Numbered from the stretch's first letter, positions 46,293 to 55,155 are shown. The stretch is 64,000 bases of DNA from Mucilaginibacter gracilis (GCF_003633615.1 NZ_RBKU01000001.1:3720001-3784000); one strand, 5' to 3'. Notes: a model not told the origin generated them from the letters alone. Program-made: numbers and translations.

Positions 46293-47642
46293 ATGCAAGA
46301 AAGAATATACACACCTGCATCACACTTAATTCACCACAACGCCCGTATTGGCCGCGTTTATAGTGCCATAGGGCAACCAAAATATAAGCAGTTAGACGGG
46401 CAAACGATAATAGGTAAAATAATTACCGAATACAAAAACCTCAATCGTAAAATGATTGACGACTGGCGCAATGCGTTGCGGTCGGCACTCGATGTGATTT
46501 TTCCACGCAGGTACTTGTTGCAGGATTTGTATGATGATTTGGAAACAGACGGGCACTTTCAGAGCCAGTTTATATTACGCTTCGCCGCTACCCTGGGTTA
46601 TAACTTTGAATTAATAGACGATGCAACGGGCGAGGTTGATAAAGAAACTACAAAGTTGTTTCAAAGCAATTGGTTTTACCAGTTTATGAAAAAGGCCTTA
46701 ACCGTACACAAAAAGGGTTACACGCTTTTAGAACTCATTAACCCGGCCACAATGGAATTTAAAATTGTGCCGCGCCGCAATGTGCTGCCCAATAAAAAGG
46801 TTATTGTACTATCGGTTATGGATCAGGATGGTATAGACTATACCACCGGAGGTTACGAAAACAGAATTATTGAAGTAGGCGAAACCGACGACCTGGGTTT
46901 AATGAACGACATTATACCGCAACTGATTTGGAAGCGTAACGCGCAACAAAGCTGGGCCGAGTTTTCTGAAAAGTTTGGCATGCCTTTAGTAACGGCCACC
47001 ACAAGCAAAACCAACGACCGCGACCTCGATAAGCTTGAACAGCTTTTGGAGGCCCTGGGCGAAAGCGCAAGGGCTGTATTACCTGCCGGTACAAGCATCA
47101 ACGTAACACCATTTGCAGGTAAGGATAGTTACCAGGTTTACGATGCACAGATAAACCGATGCAACAGCGAAATAAGCAAACCTATTGTAGGCGGCACAAT
47201 GGCAACCGATAACGGCAGCAGCCGGAGCCAAAGCGAAGTACACGAGCGTAACCTGGATGATAAGATAGCATCAGAAGACCGCTTATTGTTTTCGTTTTTA
47301 GTTAACGATAAGCTTATACCCTTAATGCGCACCTGGGGCTGGCCTATTCCCGAAAAGAGAACTTTTGTATTCCCGAAATCGTTTGACCTGTCCTTGATGG
47401 ATCACTGGACTATCGTTTTCCAGGGCCTGCAATATTTTGATATTTCTATCGACTGGATAAGCAAAACCTTTAACATGCCGGTTGATGCCGTTAAAAAGAT
47501 AGTTGCCGCGCTACCTACCAAACCAGGTGGCGTTAAACCAAACGAAGAGCCTGCCGATGAGCCGCCCGAAAATGAGCCACCGGTAAAGGAGCCACCAGTT
47601 AAAGGCAAAAAACCTAAACCCGCAGCCTCTTTTTTCGACTAA
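46293..47642 (+). CDS. Portal protein (Mu gp29/DUF935-like)
   Basis: 449 residues forming the DNA entry ring. Residues such as L-Q-D-L-Y-D-D-L-E-T-D-G-H, E-K-F-G-M-P-L-V-T-A and the G-G-T-M-A-T-D-N-G-S-S-R-S-Q-S-E-V-H segment are characteristic. The C-terminal 50 are Pro/Glu repeats (E-P-P-x-x-E-P-P-V-K). Length is slightly under Mu gp29. Confidence 0.88.
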   Translation: MQERIYTPASHLIHHNARIGRVYSAIGQPKYKQLDGQTIIGKIITEYKNLNRKMIDDWRNALRSALDVIFPRRYLLQDLYDDLETDGHFQSQFILRFAATLGYNFELIDDATGEVDKETTKLFQSNWFYQFMKKALTVHKKGYTLLELINPATMEFKIVPRRNVLPNKKVIVLSVMDQDGIDYTTGGYENRIIEVGETDDLGLMNDIIPQLIWKRNAQQSWAEFSEKFGMPLVTATTSKTNDRDLDKLEQLLEALGESARAVLPAGTSINVTPFAGKDSYQVYDAQINRCNSEISKPIVGGTMATDNGSSRSQSEVHERNLDDKIASEDRLLFSFLVNDKLIPLMRTWGWPIPEKRTFVFPKSFDLSLMDHWTIVFQGLQYFDISIDWISKTFNMPVDAVKKIVAALPTKPGGVKPNEEPADEPPENEPPVKEPPVKGKKPKPAASFFD

Positions 47643-47660
47643 GCCCCGCGCTGCCGGGGC
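47643..47660 (+). other. Hairpin after portal gene
   Basis: GCCCCG and CGGGGC with a 6-base loop immediately after the portal stop codon, without U-run. Possible RNA stability element. Confidence 0.4.
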
Positions 47661-47701
47661 GCAAGCCTATTGCCTATATACCAAAAAGCAAGCTTGATGA
47701 A

Positions 47702-49012
47702 ATGTATTCGTGCGTGTGTCCACGCTGCGGGGGTAATAAATACCCCGATGCTGCCGCCGATGAAGAAAAGTTAAGTGATCTTTTCGGGCCGGATATAAAG
47801 CGGATTTGTGCGCAGCTATACAGTGGTAAGTTACAGGCCGGTAACATTGATCTAAAATCGGCACGTAAAGTTGCAACCGTTATTAGCCAGGCTATTTTAA
47901 AGGGTTTTGGCAAGGAGTTTCCGAAGCTTGATTTTGACACGCCCGATTTTGAAATGTACAGCCACATTGAAAAACAGGTGTGGCAGTTCAGCTTTGCAAA
48001 AAACTATGAGGAGTTAAAGGCCGCAAGCCTGGCACTACAAACCGGCAACCAGGTTACGCCCTGGGGCGAGTTTAAAAGCATTGTTGAACGCATTAACGGA
48101 GATTACAATGTACGCAACTTAAAAACCGAATATGATACAGGCATAGGCAGCGCACAAATGGCGGCACGTTGGGTGCAGTACATTGCCGACGAGGTTAAGT
48201 TACTGAAATACCAAACCGTAGGTGATAGCCGCGTAAGGCCATCGCACCAGGAGCTCGACGGTATCATCCGTAAAATTACCGATGCGTTTTGGAGCCTGTA
48301 TTACCCGCCTAACGGCTGGCGTTGCCGTTGCGATGCCATTGATGCGGGTAATGCAAAAGAAACACCGCAAAGCAAAATTGTAACGCCTACCGATGTACCG
48401 CCTATGTTTAGGCGCAACCTGGCTAAGGAGGGGTTAGCGTTCCCTCCGGATCACCCGTACTTTGAACACGTGCCCGATGATATTTTGCAAGCTGCGGATA
48501 ACAACAACCCGTTTATATACGACCGGCAGTATAGCAGTGATAAAGGCGGCTCGGTATGGGTTAGCAACCTGCACGGTGCCGGTGAGCTAAAAGACAATTT
48601 AGCCATAGCTAAGTTTTATGCCGACCGGGGCGATATGGTTACCCTGATGCCGAGCATTGACCCGAACAGCCCAAGCCAGTTAGCCTTGCGCAAAATGACG
48701 TTGCCGGATAGCCTGGTTAAAAGCAAGCTTAATGCCGATGCCAAAATTAACGGGCGCACCAACGAGTTTAAAACCAACCACGAGGGCACGGTAAACTCAT
48801 TAAAAATGCAGGTGCGTAAAGGTTTGAAACAGGCGCAGGATGTAACCATAGCGGTAAGTAATGATACCAAACCGGCCCGGATTAAAAAGGCCATAAAAGA
48901 CCAGGTGTACAATAGTTATAAAAACCGGGCCGAGGAACTGAAAGGCCGCACCATAACGGTACTACGCAAGGGTAAGGCTACGGTTTACAAGCTTGATAAA
49001 ATTGTAAAATAA
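47702..49012 (+). CDS. Head morphogenesis protein (Mu gp30/F-like) with CdiA-like C-terminal domain
   Basis: 436 residues. N-terminal C-x-x-C near 4-10 and a helical region lead into the Phage_Mu_F domain (about 150-230; S-R-V-R-P-S-H-Q-E-L-D-G and N-G-W-R-C-R-C). From residue 290 a separate alpha/beta domain follows (A-K-F-Y-A-D-R-G-D, I-N-G-R-T-N-E-F-K-T, Q-V-R-K-G-L-K-Q-A) that resembles CdiA-type toxin nucleases. Such C-terminal domains occur in some phage head proteins and are thought to be injected. Activity here is inference. Confidence 0.8.
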   Translation: MYSCVCPRCGGNKYPDAAADEEKLSDLFGPDIKRICAQLYSGKLQAGNIDLKSARKVATVISQAILKGFGKEFPKLDFDTPDFEMYSHIEKQVWQFSFAKNYEELKAASLALQTGNQVTPWGEFKSIVERINGDYNVRNLKTEYDTGIGSAQMAARWVQYIADEVKLLKYQTVGDSRVRPSHQELDGIIRKITDAFWSLYYPPNGWRCRCDAIDAGNAKETPQSKIVTPTDVPPMFRRNLAKEGLAFPPDHPYFEHVPDDILQAADNNNPFIYDRQYSSDKGGSVWVSNLHGAGELKDNLAIAKFYADRGDMVTLMPSIDPNSPSQLALRKMTLPDSLVKSKLNADAKINGRTNEFKTNHEGTVNSLKMQVRKGLKQAQDVTIAVSNDTKPARIKKAIKDQVYNSYKNRAEELKGRTITVLRKGKATVYKLDKIVK

Positions 49013-49014
49013 CA

Positions 49015-49038
49015 AAGGCCATCCCGAAGGATAGCCTT
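49015..49038 (+). other. Hairpin before the tape measure gene
   Basis: AAGGCCATCC and GGATAGCCTT pair with one mismatch around CGAA. It lies in the 95-base gap between gp30-like and tape measure genes. The gap also holds an AT-rich stretch (49085-49107) that may contain an internal promoter. Confidence 0.4.
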
Positions 49039-49107
49039 AAAAGTCCAAAGCAGTGCATAACACGCTCTGATCTGAAACAAAGATAGTATAATTTTTAAAT
49101 ATAAAAT

Positions 49108-51057
49108 ATGGATGGAAGCGCGAGAGTATCGCTGTACTTAGAACTGAAAGACCGAATTAAGGCCGGAATGGGCCGGGCCAGGCAATACGTAAATGATAAC
49201 GTATCGGCGATGAAAGAGCAGTTTAACAGCTTAAAAACATCGCAAACACAAGCGTTCTCGGCTATGGAAAGCCAAATACCAGGCTTGAGCAATGCGCTTA
49301 AAATGCTTGTTAACCCTTATGCTTTGCTAACGGCAGGAGTATTGGCTTTAGGAGGGGCTTATTATAATGCCGCCAACTCAGCTTTAAACTGGGAGGCCAA
49401 GATGGCCGAAATTAACGTAACCGCCCAGGAGACCCCGGCAGGGCTAAAAAAAATATCAGATGAACTAAAAGAGATTGCCGGGCGAAATGTTGCACCATTT
49501 GAACAAGTTGGCGACGGCTTTAACCGAATTTTATCTGCGGGTTTAACTGTAAAACAATCAATGGAGGCGTTAGAGCCAACGTTGCGTGCTGCAAAAGCAG
49601 GCTTTACAGATGTAGAAACTGCGGCCACGGCTGGCGTTTCGGTAATGAACGCATCTGGCGAAAGTATCAAAACCGTTTGGGACGTAGTTTATGCTACAGT
49701 AAATAAGGGTAATGCTAATTTTAAAAACGTAGCTAATTACCTGCCTAAAATAGTCGCCAATGCGACAGCGGCAGGTTTTTCATTACAAGAAACAGCGGGA
49801 GCCTGGGCTTACCTAACGGACACCCTGCAACCGGAACAAGCAACAACTACTTTAATGAACATGTTTAAACAATTGGCAAGCCCAACAGTAACCAAAAACT
49901 TTAAAGATATAGGAATACAAGTTTATGACACCCAAGGTAAAATGAAACCACTTGTGCAGATCATTGATTTAGTTAAACACAGGCTCGATGGATTATCAGA
50001 CCGTAAGAAAAATTCAATACTCGGAGGTTTGGGCTTAGATAATGAAAGTCACGAGGCATTAACTATTCTATTAAAGGACACTGGAAAATTGAACGACATT
50101 ATAAAATTTACAACTAATAGTGCCGGACAGCTTGATGATTCATACAAAAACGCCACACAAAGCACCGATAGCTGGCATATTATTTTGAATAAGATAGGTA
50201 TTGCTTTTGAAACTATCGGAGAAACAGCATTACCCATAATTAACAGCGTTGGCGATGCCCTGTTAAACTGCGGCAAGGTTGTAAATAAAACATTTGAGAT
50301 TATTAAAGACCTGGCAATGGGTATAGGAATTGCTGCCGCAGCACTTGCGGTACTATACCCTTCGGTTTTAGTTTATACCGGGGCACTGGTTTTAAATGGC
50401 ATAGCCACAGCCGGGCTAACGATAGCTACTTATGCATTAACGGCAGCACAATGGTTGCTTAACGTGGCTTTGGATGCTAACCCAATTGGCTTGGTTATTA
50501 TGGCGATAGGTGCCCTGGTTGCCGGGTTTATTTATGCATACGACCATTGCGAAAAGTTCAGGGCCGGTATCATGGGCATTATTGAGGTTGCTAAAATATT
50601 AATGGACTTGGTTGTAGGGTTCGGTAAAACCCTGCTTGGTGCTTTTACTCTTAACCCGGCCCTGGTAAAAGAGGGCTTAAACCAGGGAGCCGCAGCCTTA
50701 ACCAGTATTATGAGCGGCGGCATAACCAAAGCATTTAACAAGGGCTATAGCGATTCTATTGCCGCCAATGTTAGCGCACCGGCTGCGGCAGGCACAAAGG
50801 ATGCCTTTACAGGTAAAAAAACAACTACAAAGCCTGTTAAAAAGGATAATAAATTAGAAGCCGACAGCGAAAACAAAATAACAGGCGGCAGCAAGCAGGT
50901 ACATAACATTACCGTAAACTTTAACAAAGAGATTGTTGGCAGCATTAACGCCGCAAACACGCCGGGCCTTAAAGGGATGAATGCCCAGGACATTGAAAAA
51001 TGGGTTTCGGATTTGATTGAGCGCACCATCAGGAATTTAGAAACAAGCTACAGCTAA
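49108..51057 (+). CDS. Tail tape measure protein (TP901 type)
   Basis: 649 residues. TP901-type core (about 130-330, with A-G-A-W-A-Y-L-T-D and the G-G-L-G-L-D-N-E-S motif), N-terminal helices, two or three hydrophobic segments near 400-480, and a Thr/Lys-rich tail. Sets tail length and is ejected with DNA. Unusually, it is on the strand opposite to sheath, tube and chaperones. Confidence 0.9.
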   Translation: MDGSARVSLYLELKDRIKAGMGRARQYVNDNVSAMKEQFNSLKTSQTQAFSAMESQIPGLSNALKMLVNPYALLTAGVLALGGAYYNAANSALNWEAKMAEINVTAQETPAGLKKISDELKEIAGRNVAPFEQVGDGFNRILSAGLTVKQSMEALEPTLRAAKAGFTDVETAATAGVSVMNASGESIKTVWDVVYATVNKGNANFKNVANYLPKIVANATAAGFSLQETAGAWAYLTDTLQPEQATTTLMNMFKQLASPTVTKNFKDIGIQVYDTQGKMKPLVQIIDLVKHRLDGLSDRKKNSILGGLGLDNESHEALTILLKDTGKLNDIIKFTTNSAGQLDDSYKNATQSTDSWHIILNKIGIAFETIGETALPIINSVGDALLNCGKVVNKTFEIIKDLAMGIGIAAAALAVLYPSVLVYTGALVLNGIATAGLTIATYALTAAQWLLNVALDANPIGLVIMAIGALVAGFIYAYDHCEKFRAGIMGIIEVAKILMDLVVGFGKTLLGAFTLNPALVKEGLNQGAAALTSIMSGGITKAFNKGYSDSIAANVSAPAAAGTKDAFTGKKTTTKPVKKDNKLEADSENKITGGSKQVHNITVNFNKEIVGSINAANTPGLKGMNAQDIEKWVSDLIERTIRNLETSYS

Positions 51058-51632
51058 TGGACATACCCGAAACCGCGCAATTTATAAGGCTGCTTGCCAA
51101 TGTTAGCCGGGCAATTGACCGCTTCCCCAACCTGATAGCCGCCGAAGCTGTGGCCTTTAGCAAGGAGCGTTTTAGGCAACAAAACTGGATTGATAACAGT
51201 ACCGAGCCATGGAAAAAACGCAAGGCCGAAAGTTGGGGCCGTAAATCCCGTAAGGGCCGGGGTATACTGGTTGATACCGGACGGCTGTTTCGCAGTGTGC
51301 GCAAAATTATAGCCCGTGCCGACCTGGTAGTTATTGGCACCGATGTACCCTACGCGCAAATGCATAATGACGGGGGGCGGTTTAAATTTAACCAGCACGT
51401 TAAGGCCTACACCCGCAAGCAAAACAGCGTGGAAGAAGTTAGCAGGCCCGGAGCGCGCACGGCCCGGTATGTTAAACAGCAAACGGGTGTAGTGCAGGTA
51501 AGGGCCTTTACCCGCAAAATGCAAATTAACATGCCGCGAAGGCGTTTCATGGGCAATTCGGCCTATTTAAACCGCCGCCTTGAGCGGTTAATGGCTAACG
51601 AGATAGTTAAAGCCGCCCAACAGGCTGCATAA
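51057..51632 (+). CDS. Virion morphogenesis protein (Mu gpG-like)
   Basis: 191 residues, basic. W-K-K-R-K-A-E-S-W, I-L-V-D-T-G-R-L-F-R-S-V and Y-A-Q-M-H-N-D-G-G are the hallmarks of the gpG/tail completion family. It probably caps the tail or joins head and tail. It overlaps the tape measure stop by one base. Confidence 0.85.
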   Translation: MDIPETAQFIRLLANVSRAIDRFPNLIAAEAVAFSKERFRQQNWIDNSTEPWKKRKAESWGRKSRKGRGILVDTGRLFRSVRKIIARADLVVIGTDVPYAQMHNDGGRFKFNQHVKAYTRKQNSVEEVSRPGARTARYVKQQTGVVQVRAFTRKMQINMPRRRFMGNSAYLNRRLERLMANEIVKAAQQAA

Positions 51633-51657
51633 TTAAACAGTACTTAAACAGTTAAAT

Positions 51658-52176
51658 ATGGATCAGTTATTTGAAGATGTGATAGCAAAGTTTGAAAGTA
51701 AAAAAGCTTTGTTTACCGGTGCGGGGTTAAAAGCACCGTTTATTGATTTTTACATGGGCCAACCCGAACACCCGGAGTTTTTTGAATTTACGTTACCGGC
51801 TGTTTTTATGGATTACTCTATTGTGCCCATGAAGCAGGGCCTATTGTGGGTTAATGCCACAACGTTAAGTTTCCATTGCATACCAGAGATTGCACCATCG
51901 GCAAGCAGCATAAGCCCCCGCCGCACCCAGGGCCTTAAACAAATTATTTGGTATGGCCTTGTTAAGGATGTTTTAGATACCGTTACCGGCAGGCATTACA
52001 CCAGTTTAACCAGGGGACACGAAAGCCCATCGTACACGCCCGATTTTAAATATCACATCATCAACTACACCACCGAAATGGATAACCTAAGCGGCAAGGC
52101 AAAAGGCCGTTACGCTGCCGGTGAGGTTGACGAACTGGGTATAAGCGGCGAAATAAAGAGTAGATTTAGTTTATAA
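51658..52176 (+). CDS. Hypothetical tail protein (tail terminator candidate)
   Basis: 172 residues, no recognised family. It is the last gene of the rightward late operon, after the gpG-like gene, where a Mu gp37/tail terminator-type protein would be expected. Call rests on size and order. Confidence 0.6.
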   Translation: MDQLFEDVIAKFESKKALFTGAGLKAPFIDFYMGQPEHPEFFEFTLPAVFMDYSIVPMKQGLLWVNATTLSFHCIPEIAPSASSISPRRTQGLKQIIWYGLVKDVLDTVTGRHYTSLTRGHESPSYTPDFKYHIINYTTEMDNLSGKAKGRYAAGEVDELGISGEIKSRFSL

Positions 52177-52198
52177 AAAAAGCCCCGAAAGGGGCTTC
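52177..52198. terminator. Shared terminator of converging operons
   Basis: AAGCCCC and GGGGCTT close a GAAA tetraloop, flanked by a run of A on the left (T-run on the minus strand). It ends the early operon on - and lies 1 base past the last late + gene. Confidence 0.85.
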
Positions 52199-52444
52199 TT
52201 ACTTATTTTGGAATTGGGTGAAATAGTCACCAGGTATTAGCCTAATCAATCTTTCTATATCCACCTTGTAAGGATACCCGTTTTCTATCCGGTGTGCCTC
52301 TCGCAAGTCATCAACGCTATCAAAAACTTGTTCTCCGGCTAAATCAACGTACCTGTCAATCACCGTGTCAAAAAAACTAAACGCAGGCTCCTCAACTTCA
52401 AGGCCTGGAGCCATTGCTTGTGAAACATCAACAAATCTTATCAT
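52199..52444 (-). CDS. Hypothetical acidic protein
   Basis: 81 residues, acidic, no membrane segment. Not recognised. Last gene of the leftward early operon; overlaps the gene before it by 17 bases. Confidence 0.6.
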   Translation of the reverse strand: MIRFVDVSQAMAPGLEVEEPAFSFFDTVIDRYVDLAGEQVFDSVDDLREAHRIENGYPYKVDIERLIRLIPGDYFTQFQNK

Positions 52445-52724
52445 TTTGATACTTCCTTTCTATAGCCTCAATATCCAAAGACTCAAACGGATCAACAATG
52501 CGCCATTCGTCCGGGGCCTCGGTAAACTCAAAGGTAAAGCGGAGCGGCAGGTTTTGAAAGTCCCCCCAACCGTCTAATGGCTCTCTACCTACCATTACCA
52601 AAGCTTCGGTACCTGGTTTAAAGTTAAGGTCGATGTTTTGCCTATCGCCAACCTCAAATGTTTTATTTGCGCAAACCTTATTCAGTTCGCTTATAGCTTT
52701 AAATATTGCTTGTGTTTGTGTCAT
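52428..52724 (-). CDS. Hypothetical protein
   Basis: 98 residues, mixed alpha/beta, no motif recognised. Overlaps the next gene by 17 bases, so the two are likely translated together. Confidence 0.6.
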   Translation of the reverse strand: MTQTQAIFKAISELNKVCANKTFEVGDRQNIDLNFKPGTEALVMVGREPLDGWGDFQNLPLRFTFEFTEAPDEWRIVDPFESLDIEAIERKYQNDKIC

Positions 52725-52726
52725 GA

Positions 52727-53131
52727 TTAATTAAAATTCAACGCGTTAATTGTCCAGTTGTTATCATTGGCCTCATCACCGCCATTGAAATGCATTATCA
52801 TATGATATTCGCGCTTTATTTTAGAACCGTCAACCTCAGCCTCGACATACGAATAAACCATGTAATTTTGTTTAACAGGATCACTTTTAACATCAGTAGG
52901 TAAAAACGGAAAACTTGTTGATGTTGCGTGTGAAAGTTTTTCGCTCACGTAGTTTTTAGAAATGATATAAGCCGCATTCTTGTGGTTTTCGTACTCTTTT
53001 ACGGTGTCCTTAACAACGCTTAACCGTTCAGTTTTAGGCATCACGCTTTTATTGCGAAATATCATAAATACACCTACAGATAAAAGGTAAACGGCAAAAA
53101 TGGCAAGTACTATTTTAAATATTTTTTTCAT
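52727..53131 (-). CDS. Membrane-anchored hypothetical protein
   Basis: 134 residues: one N-terminal membrane segment (4-26), then a soluble, probably periplasmic domain of about 105 residues with beta strands near the end. Not recognised. Could be a superinfection or envelope-acting protein; no direct evidence. Confidence 0.6.
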   Translation of the reverse strand: MKKIFKIVLAIFAVYLLSVGVFMIFRNKSVMPKTERLSVVKDTVKEYENHKNAAYIISKNYVSEKLSHATSTSFPFLPTDVKSDPVKQNYMVYSYVEAEVDGSKIKREYHMIMHFNGGDEANDNNWTINALNFN

Positions 53132-53135
53132 GCTG

Positions 53136-53369
53136 TTATTTGTAAAGAGCGGTATCGCGCTCGGTTAATTGTGGTTTTGGTTTGGCTCCCTTTTTTAAAC
53201 AAGTACCGCATACGCCGCCGTTTTTGTGGCAAAACTTGCAGTATTTGCAATTTTTACAGGCATGGCATGGCGTTTTACCCATGCAGGTAGGCCAGCGTTT
53301 GTACCGCTTTTGTGAATCTGCCGGGGTTACCAGGCTAAAAGCTAAAATAATAAATAGTAGTTTTTTCAT
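53136..53369 (-). CDS. Secreted cysteine-rich peptide
   Basis: 77 residues from ATG at 53369 (MKKLLFIILA), which is followed by a clean signal peptide ending near A-D-S-Q; a longer in-frame start is less likely. The mature part has ten cysteines or near that, in C-x2-C-x2-C-x2-C-x2-C spacing, with basic residues. Either zinc-binding or disulphide-linked. Unknown function. Confidence 0.6.
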   Translation of the reverse strand: MKKLLFIILAFSLVTPADSQKRYKRWPTCMGKTPCHACKNCKYCKFCHKNGGVCGTCLKKGAKPKPQLTERDTALYK

Positions 53370-53394
53370 TTGTGATATACTTTTCAAATATAAT

Positions 53395-53826
53395 TTATTT
53401 TGGTAATTCATTTTCCCAACGGCGTTGGCTTAAATACGTTTCGGGGTATAACATATCCGTGCGTGGGTGAGCGGCTAACCAAGCCTTATACCTGGCTATA
53501 CCCTCCATTGCAAGGTAACGCTCGGCATGGGTTAGGGCATTAAACAGCTTTTCGGCGCGGCCCTTATTGCCAACTTTGTAACCGTAGGCATCGTAAAACT
53601 CCTTAAACGTTACTTGTACGGTTACCTGCACCATCCGCAATGTTGTTGTACTTTTGCATAGGTCGCCCAAAAGTTGCAGGTTAAAAGGGAAACACTTGTA
53701 CAAATACGCCAACATCTCATCCGTCATGGCGGCACGGTTCTCAAAATATTTGAGATTACCATCGGCATCAAAACGAAATTCCATCTCGCCATCAAACCGG
53801 GCACTTGTTATTAAGTATCTATTCAT
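53395..53826 (-). CDS. Hypothetical protein with replication-protein-like tail
   Basis: 143 residues. The C-terminal half (F-Y-D-A-Y-G-Y-K-V-G-N-K-G-R-A-E-K ... Y-L-S-Q-R-R-W-E-N-E) matches the tail found on phage replication initiators of the helix-turn-helix/primosome type. The N-terminal half is unrecognised. Overlaps the gene upstream by 8 bases. Confidence 0.6.
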   Translation of the reverse strand: MNRYLITSARFDGEMEFRFDADGNLKYFENRAAMTDEMLAYLYKCFPFNLQLLGDLCKSTTTLRMVQVTVQVTFKEFYDAYGYKVGNKGRAEKLFNALTHAERYLAMEGIARYKAWLAAHPRTDMLYPETYLSQRRWENELPK

Positions 53827-54088
53827 AAACGTTGCAGTTATGGGGTATCATTAATAAACCTTTTGCGCCGCGTTTTTCCATATCACAAGCGGGGCAAAAA
53901 ACAAATTTGCGGCGCGGCATCGGATAAGCCACACGATATAATCCGGGCACGTCCTTAGCTTCGTAAACCACAGCATTACCGGGCCAGTCCTGGGGCGTAA
54001 TCTTTGCACTTTCCATTTTCTGTTTAAATTCAAGCAGATCAGCATACGTTAACCGCTTTCTATCGCTGGATGTTGGTGTGTTTTTCAT
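53819..54088 (-). CDS. Hypothetical protein with CxxC
   Basis: 89 residues with F-C-P-A-C-D and a later H-N-C, possibly a single zinc site. Not recognised. Begins with ATGA overlap at the stop of the 57-codon gene. Confidence 0.6.
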   Translation of the reverse strand: MKNTPTSSDRKRLTYADLLEFKQKMESAKITPQDWPGNAVVYEAKDVPGLYRVAYPMPRRKFVFCPACDMEKRGAKGLLMIPHNCNVYE

Positions 54089-54258
54089 TCCTGGGTAATT
54101 ATTGATTGCGGCGGCAGGTCAAAGCCAAACGCTTGTTTAAAAATTGACAAGGGGAAACAAACGGCCTTGCCGTTCACTATTGTTTCGGGTATGCGGCCTT
54201 TAAAATTGTAAAGGCAGTTTGGGGTTTGATACCAAAGGTTAACAAGGTTATATCTCAT
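54085..54258 (-). CDS. Small hypothetical protein
   Basis: 57 codons from ATG at 54256-54258 (MRYNLVNLWY) to TGA at 54085, overlapping the following ATG by 4 bases. Contains G-R-I-P-E-T-I-V-N-G-K-A-V, a hairpin-like segment common in small DNA-interacting or structural proteins. Coupled overlaps on both sides support it. Confidence 0.6.
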   Translation of the reverse strand: MRYNLVNLWYQTPNCLYNFKGRIPETIVNGKAVCFPLSIFKQAFGFDLPPQSIITQE

Positions 54259-54379
54259 TATTAAAAGGTTTAGCGCGACATACAGGGCAGCTCATCCAGG
54301 CGCGCGCATCGTACTCCTCGCCGCATGCCTGGCAGATGTGCCATACTTCGTGGTTAAATATTATTGTGTAGGTTTTCAA
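54248..54379 (-). CDS. Small zinc-ribbon protein
   Basis: 43 codons from TTG at 54377-54379. Two C-x2-C knuckles (W-H-I-C-Q-A-C-G and M-S-C-P-V-C-R) form a zinc ribbon or rubredoxin-like knuckle. Overlaps genes on both sides. The TTG start is the only one in frame and lies 26 bases inside the previous gene. Confidence 0.45.
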   Translation of the reverse strand: MKTYTIIFNHEVWHICQACGEEYDARAWMSCPVCRAKPFNNEI

Positions 54380-54683
54380 AGTCTATTGAGGGTTTCTGAT
54401 TGTCGTTTTGAAATAGGATTTTGGTTTTGTTGATTCCTTTGCGGGTATCCATCATGCTGTTGAATTGCTTTACCTGTTCTTTATAATGCGCAAAGCATTC
54501 ATCGCAAACCTCGCCGCTAAATGACGGGTATTGTGTGGCACTTCCCCAACCGCCGGGCGAATAGGTAAACCTCCAAAGAATACCGTTTAATTGCCGTTTA
54601 ACCGAGTAAAAAGTGATACCAAACAGCTTTTTTTGCTCTAAAACGCACTCGCACAAATCGCATGTAATTATTTCTGTTTTCAT
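54354..54683 (-). CDS. Hypothetical zinc-binding protein
   Basis: 109 residues with C-D-L-C near 8-11 and C-D-E-C near 60-63, a likely four-cysteine zinc site. Otherwise unrecognised. Two bases separate it from the gene upstream. Confidence 0.6.
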   Translation of the reverse strand: MKTEIITCDLCECVLEQKKLFGITFYSVKRQLNGILWRFTYSPGGWGSATQYPSFSGEVCDECFAHYKEQVKQFNSMMDTRKGINKTKILFQNDNQKPSIDFENLHNNI

Positions 54684-54685
54684 TA

Positions 54686-54898
54686 TTATAATTCGTCTAC
54701 GTTCATAAATATTGCAAAGTGTAACTCTGCAATGGCCGTTTGAAGCATGTGTTTAACACTTGCAAAATCTTCACTATAAAAGACACCCGTAGCAAACTTA
54801 TCCATGCCGGGCGCTTCTTGGTATTGGAGCGACACTAACCAGTTGGAGCCATCCCATTTGCGGAACACCTTAACTTTGTTTTTAAATTGATATTTCAT
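54686..54898 (-). CDS. Hypothetical small protein
   Basis: 70 residues, mixed. Not recognised. Its start codon lies two bases after the tRNA-like element A, so the element occupies its whole 5' space. Confidence 0.6.
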   Translation of the reverse strand: MKYQFKNKVKVFRKWDGSNWLVSLQYQEAPGMDKFATGVFYSEDFASVKHMLQTAIAELHFAIFMNVDEL

Positions 54899-54900
54899 GT

Positions 54901-54941
54901 ACCCGTCCCGGAATCGAACCGGGGCGTTACCATAACGGGTT
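54901..54941 (-). ncRNA. tRNA-like element A
   Basis: Transcript-sense fold: acceptor-like stem ACCCGT/ACGGGT; small hairpin GTTA-TGG-TAAC; T-arm-like stem CCCGG/CCGGG with 7-base loop TTCGATT. It fills the junction between two genes exactly: it begins inside the TAA stop of the upstream gene and ends 2 bases before the next ATG. No anticodon arm. Shares fold with B, C and D while the stem sequences differ. Confidence 0.55.
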
Positions 54942-55155
54942 AGCTAAATATGATACCGTGCCTTAAAAACACCACTTTGGTATCGCGCTTTAGCGGTTCG
55001 GGGTATCGTTTATGCGGTTCGCGCGCAAAAACATTATGCGTTTTATCAGGCTTACCGGCTACAAGCTCCAGTACTGTTTTTTTGGCATCGCTTTGTTTGT
55101 AAAACCTGTCGCCAAGCTTCAGGTGTTTGGCTTCTGTTATTTCGTTACGTTTCAT
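54940..55155 (-). CDS. Hypothetical small protein
   Basis: 71 residues, basic (about 15 K/R), with L-K-L-G-D-R-F-Y near the N-terminus, as in small beta-barrel proteins. Not recognised. Its stop codon TAA forms the first bases of tRNA-like element A. Confidence 0.6.
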   Translation of the reverse strand: MKRNEITEAKHLKLGDRFYKQSDAKKTVLELVAGKPDKTHNVFAREPHKRYPEPLKRDTKVVFLRHGIIFS

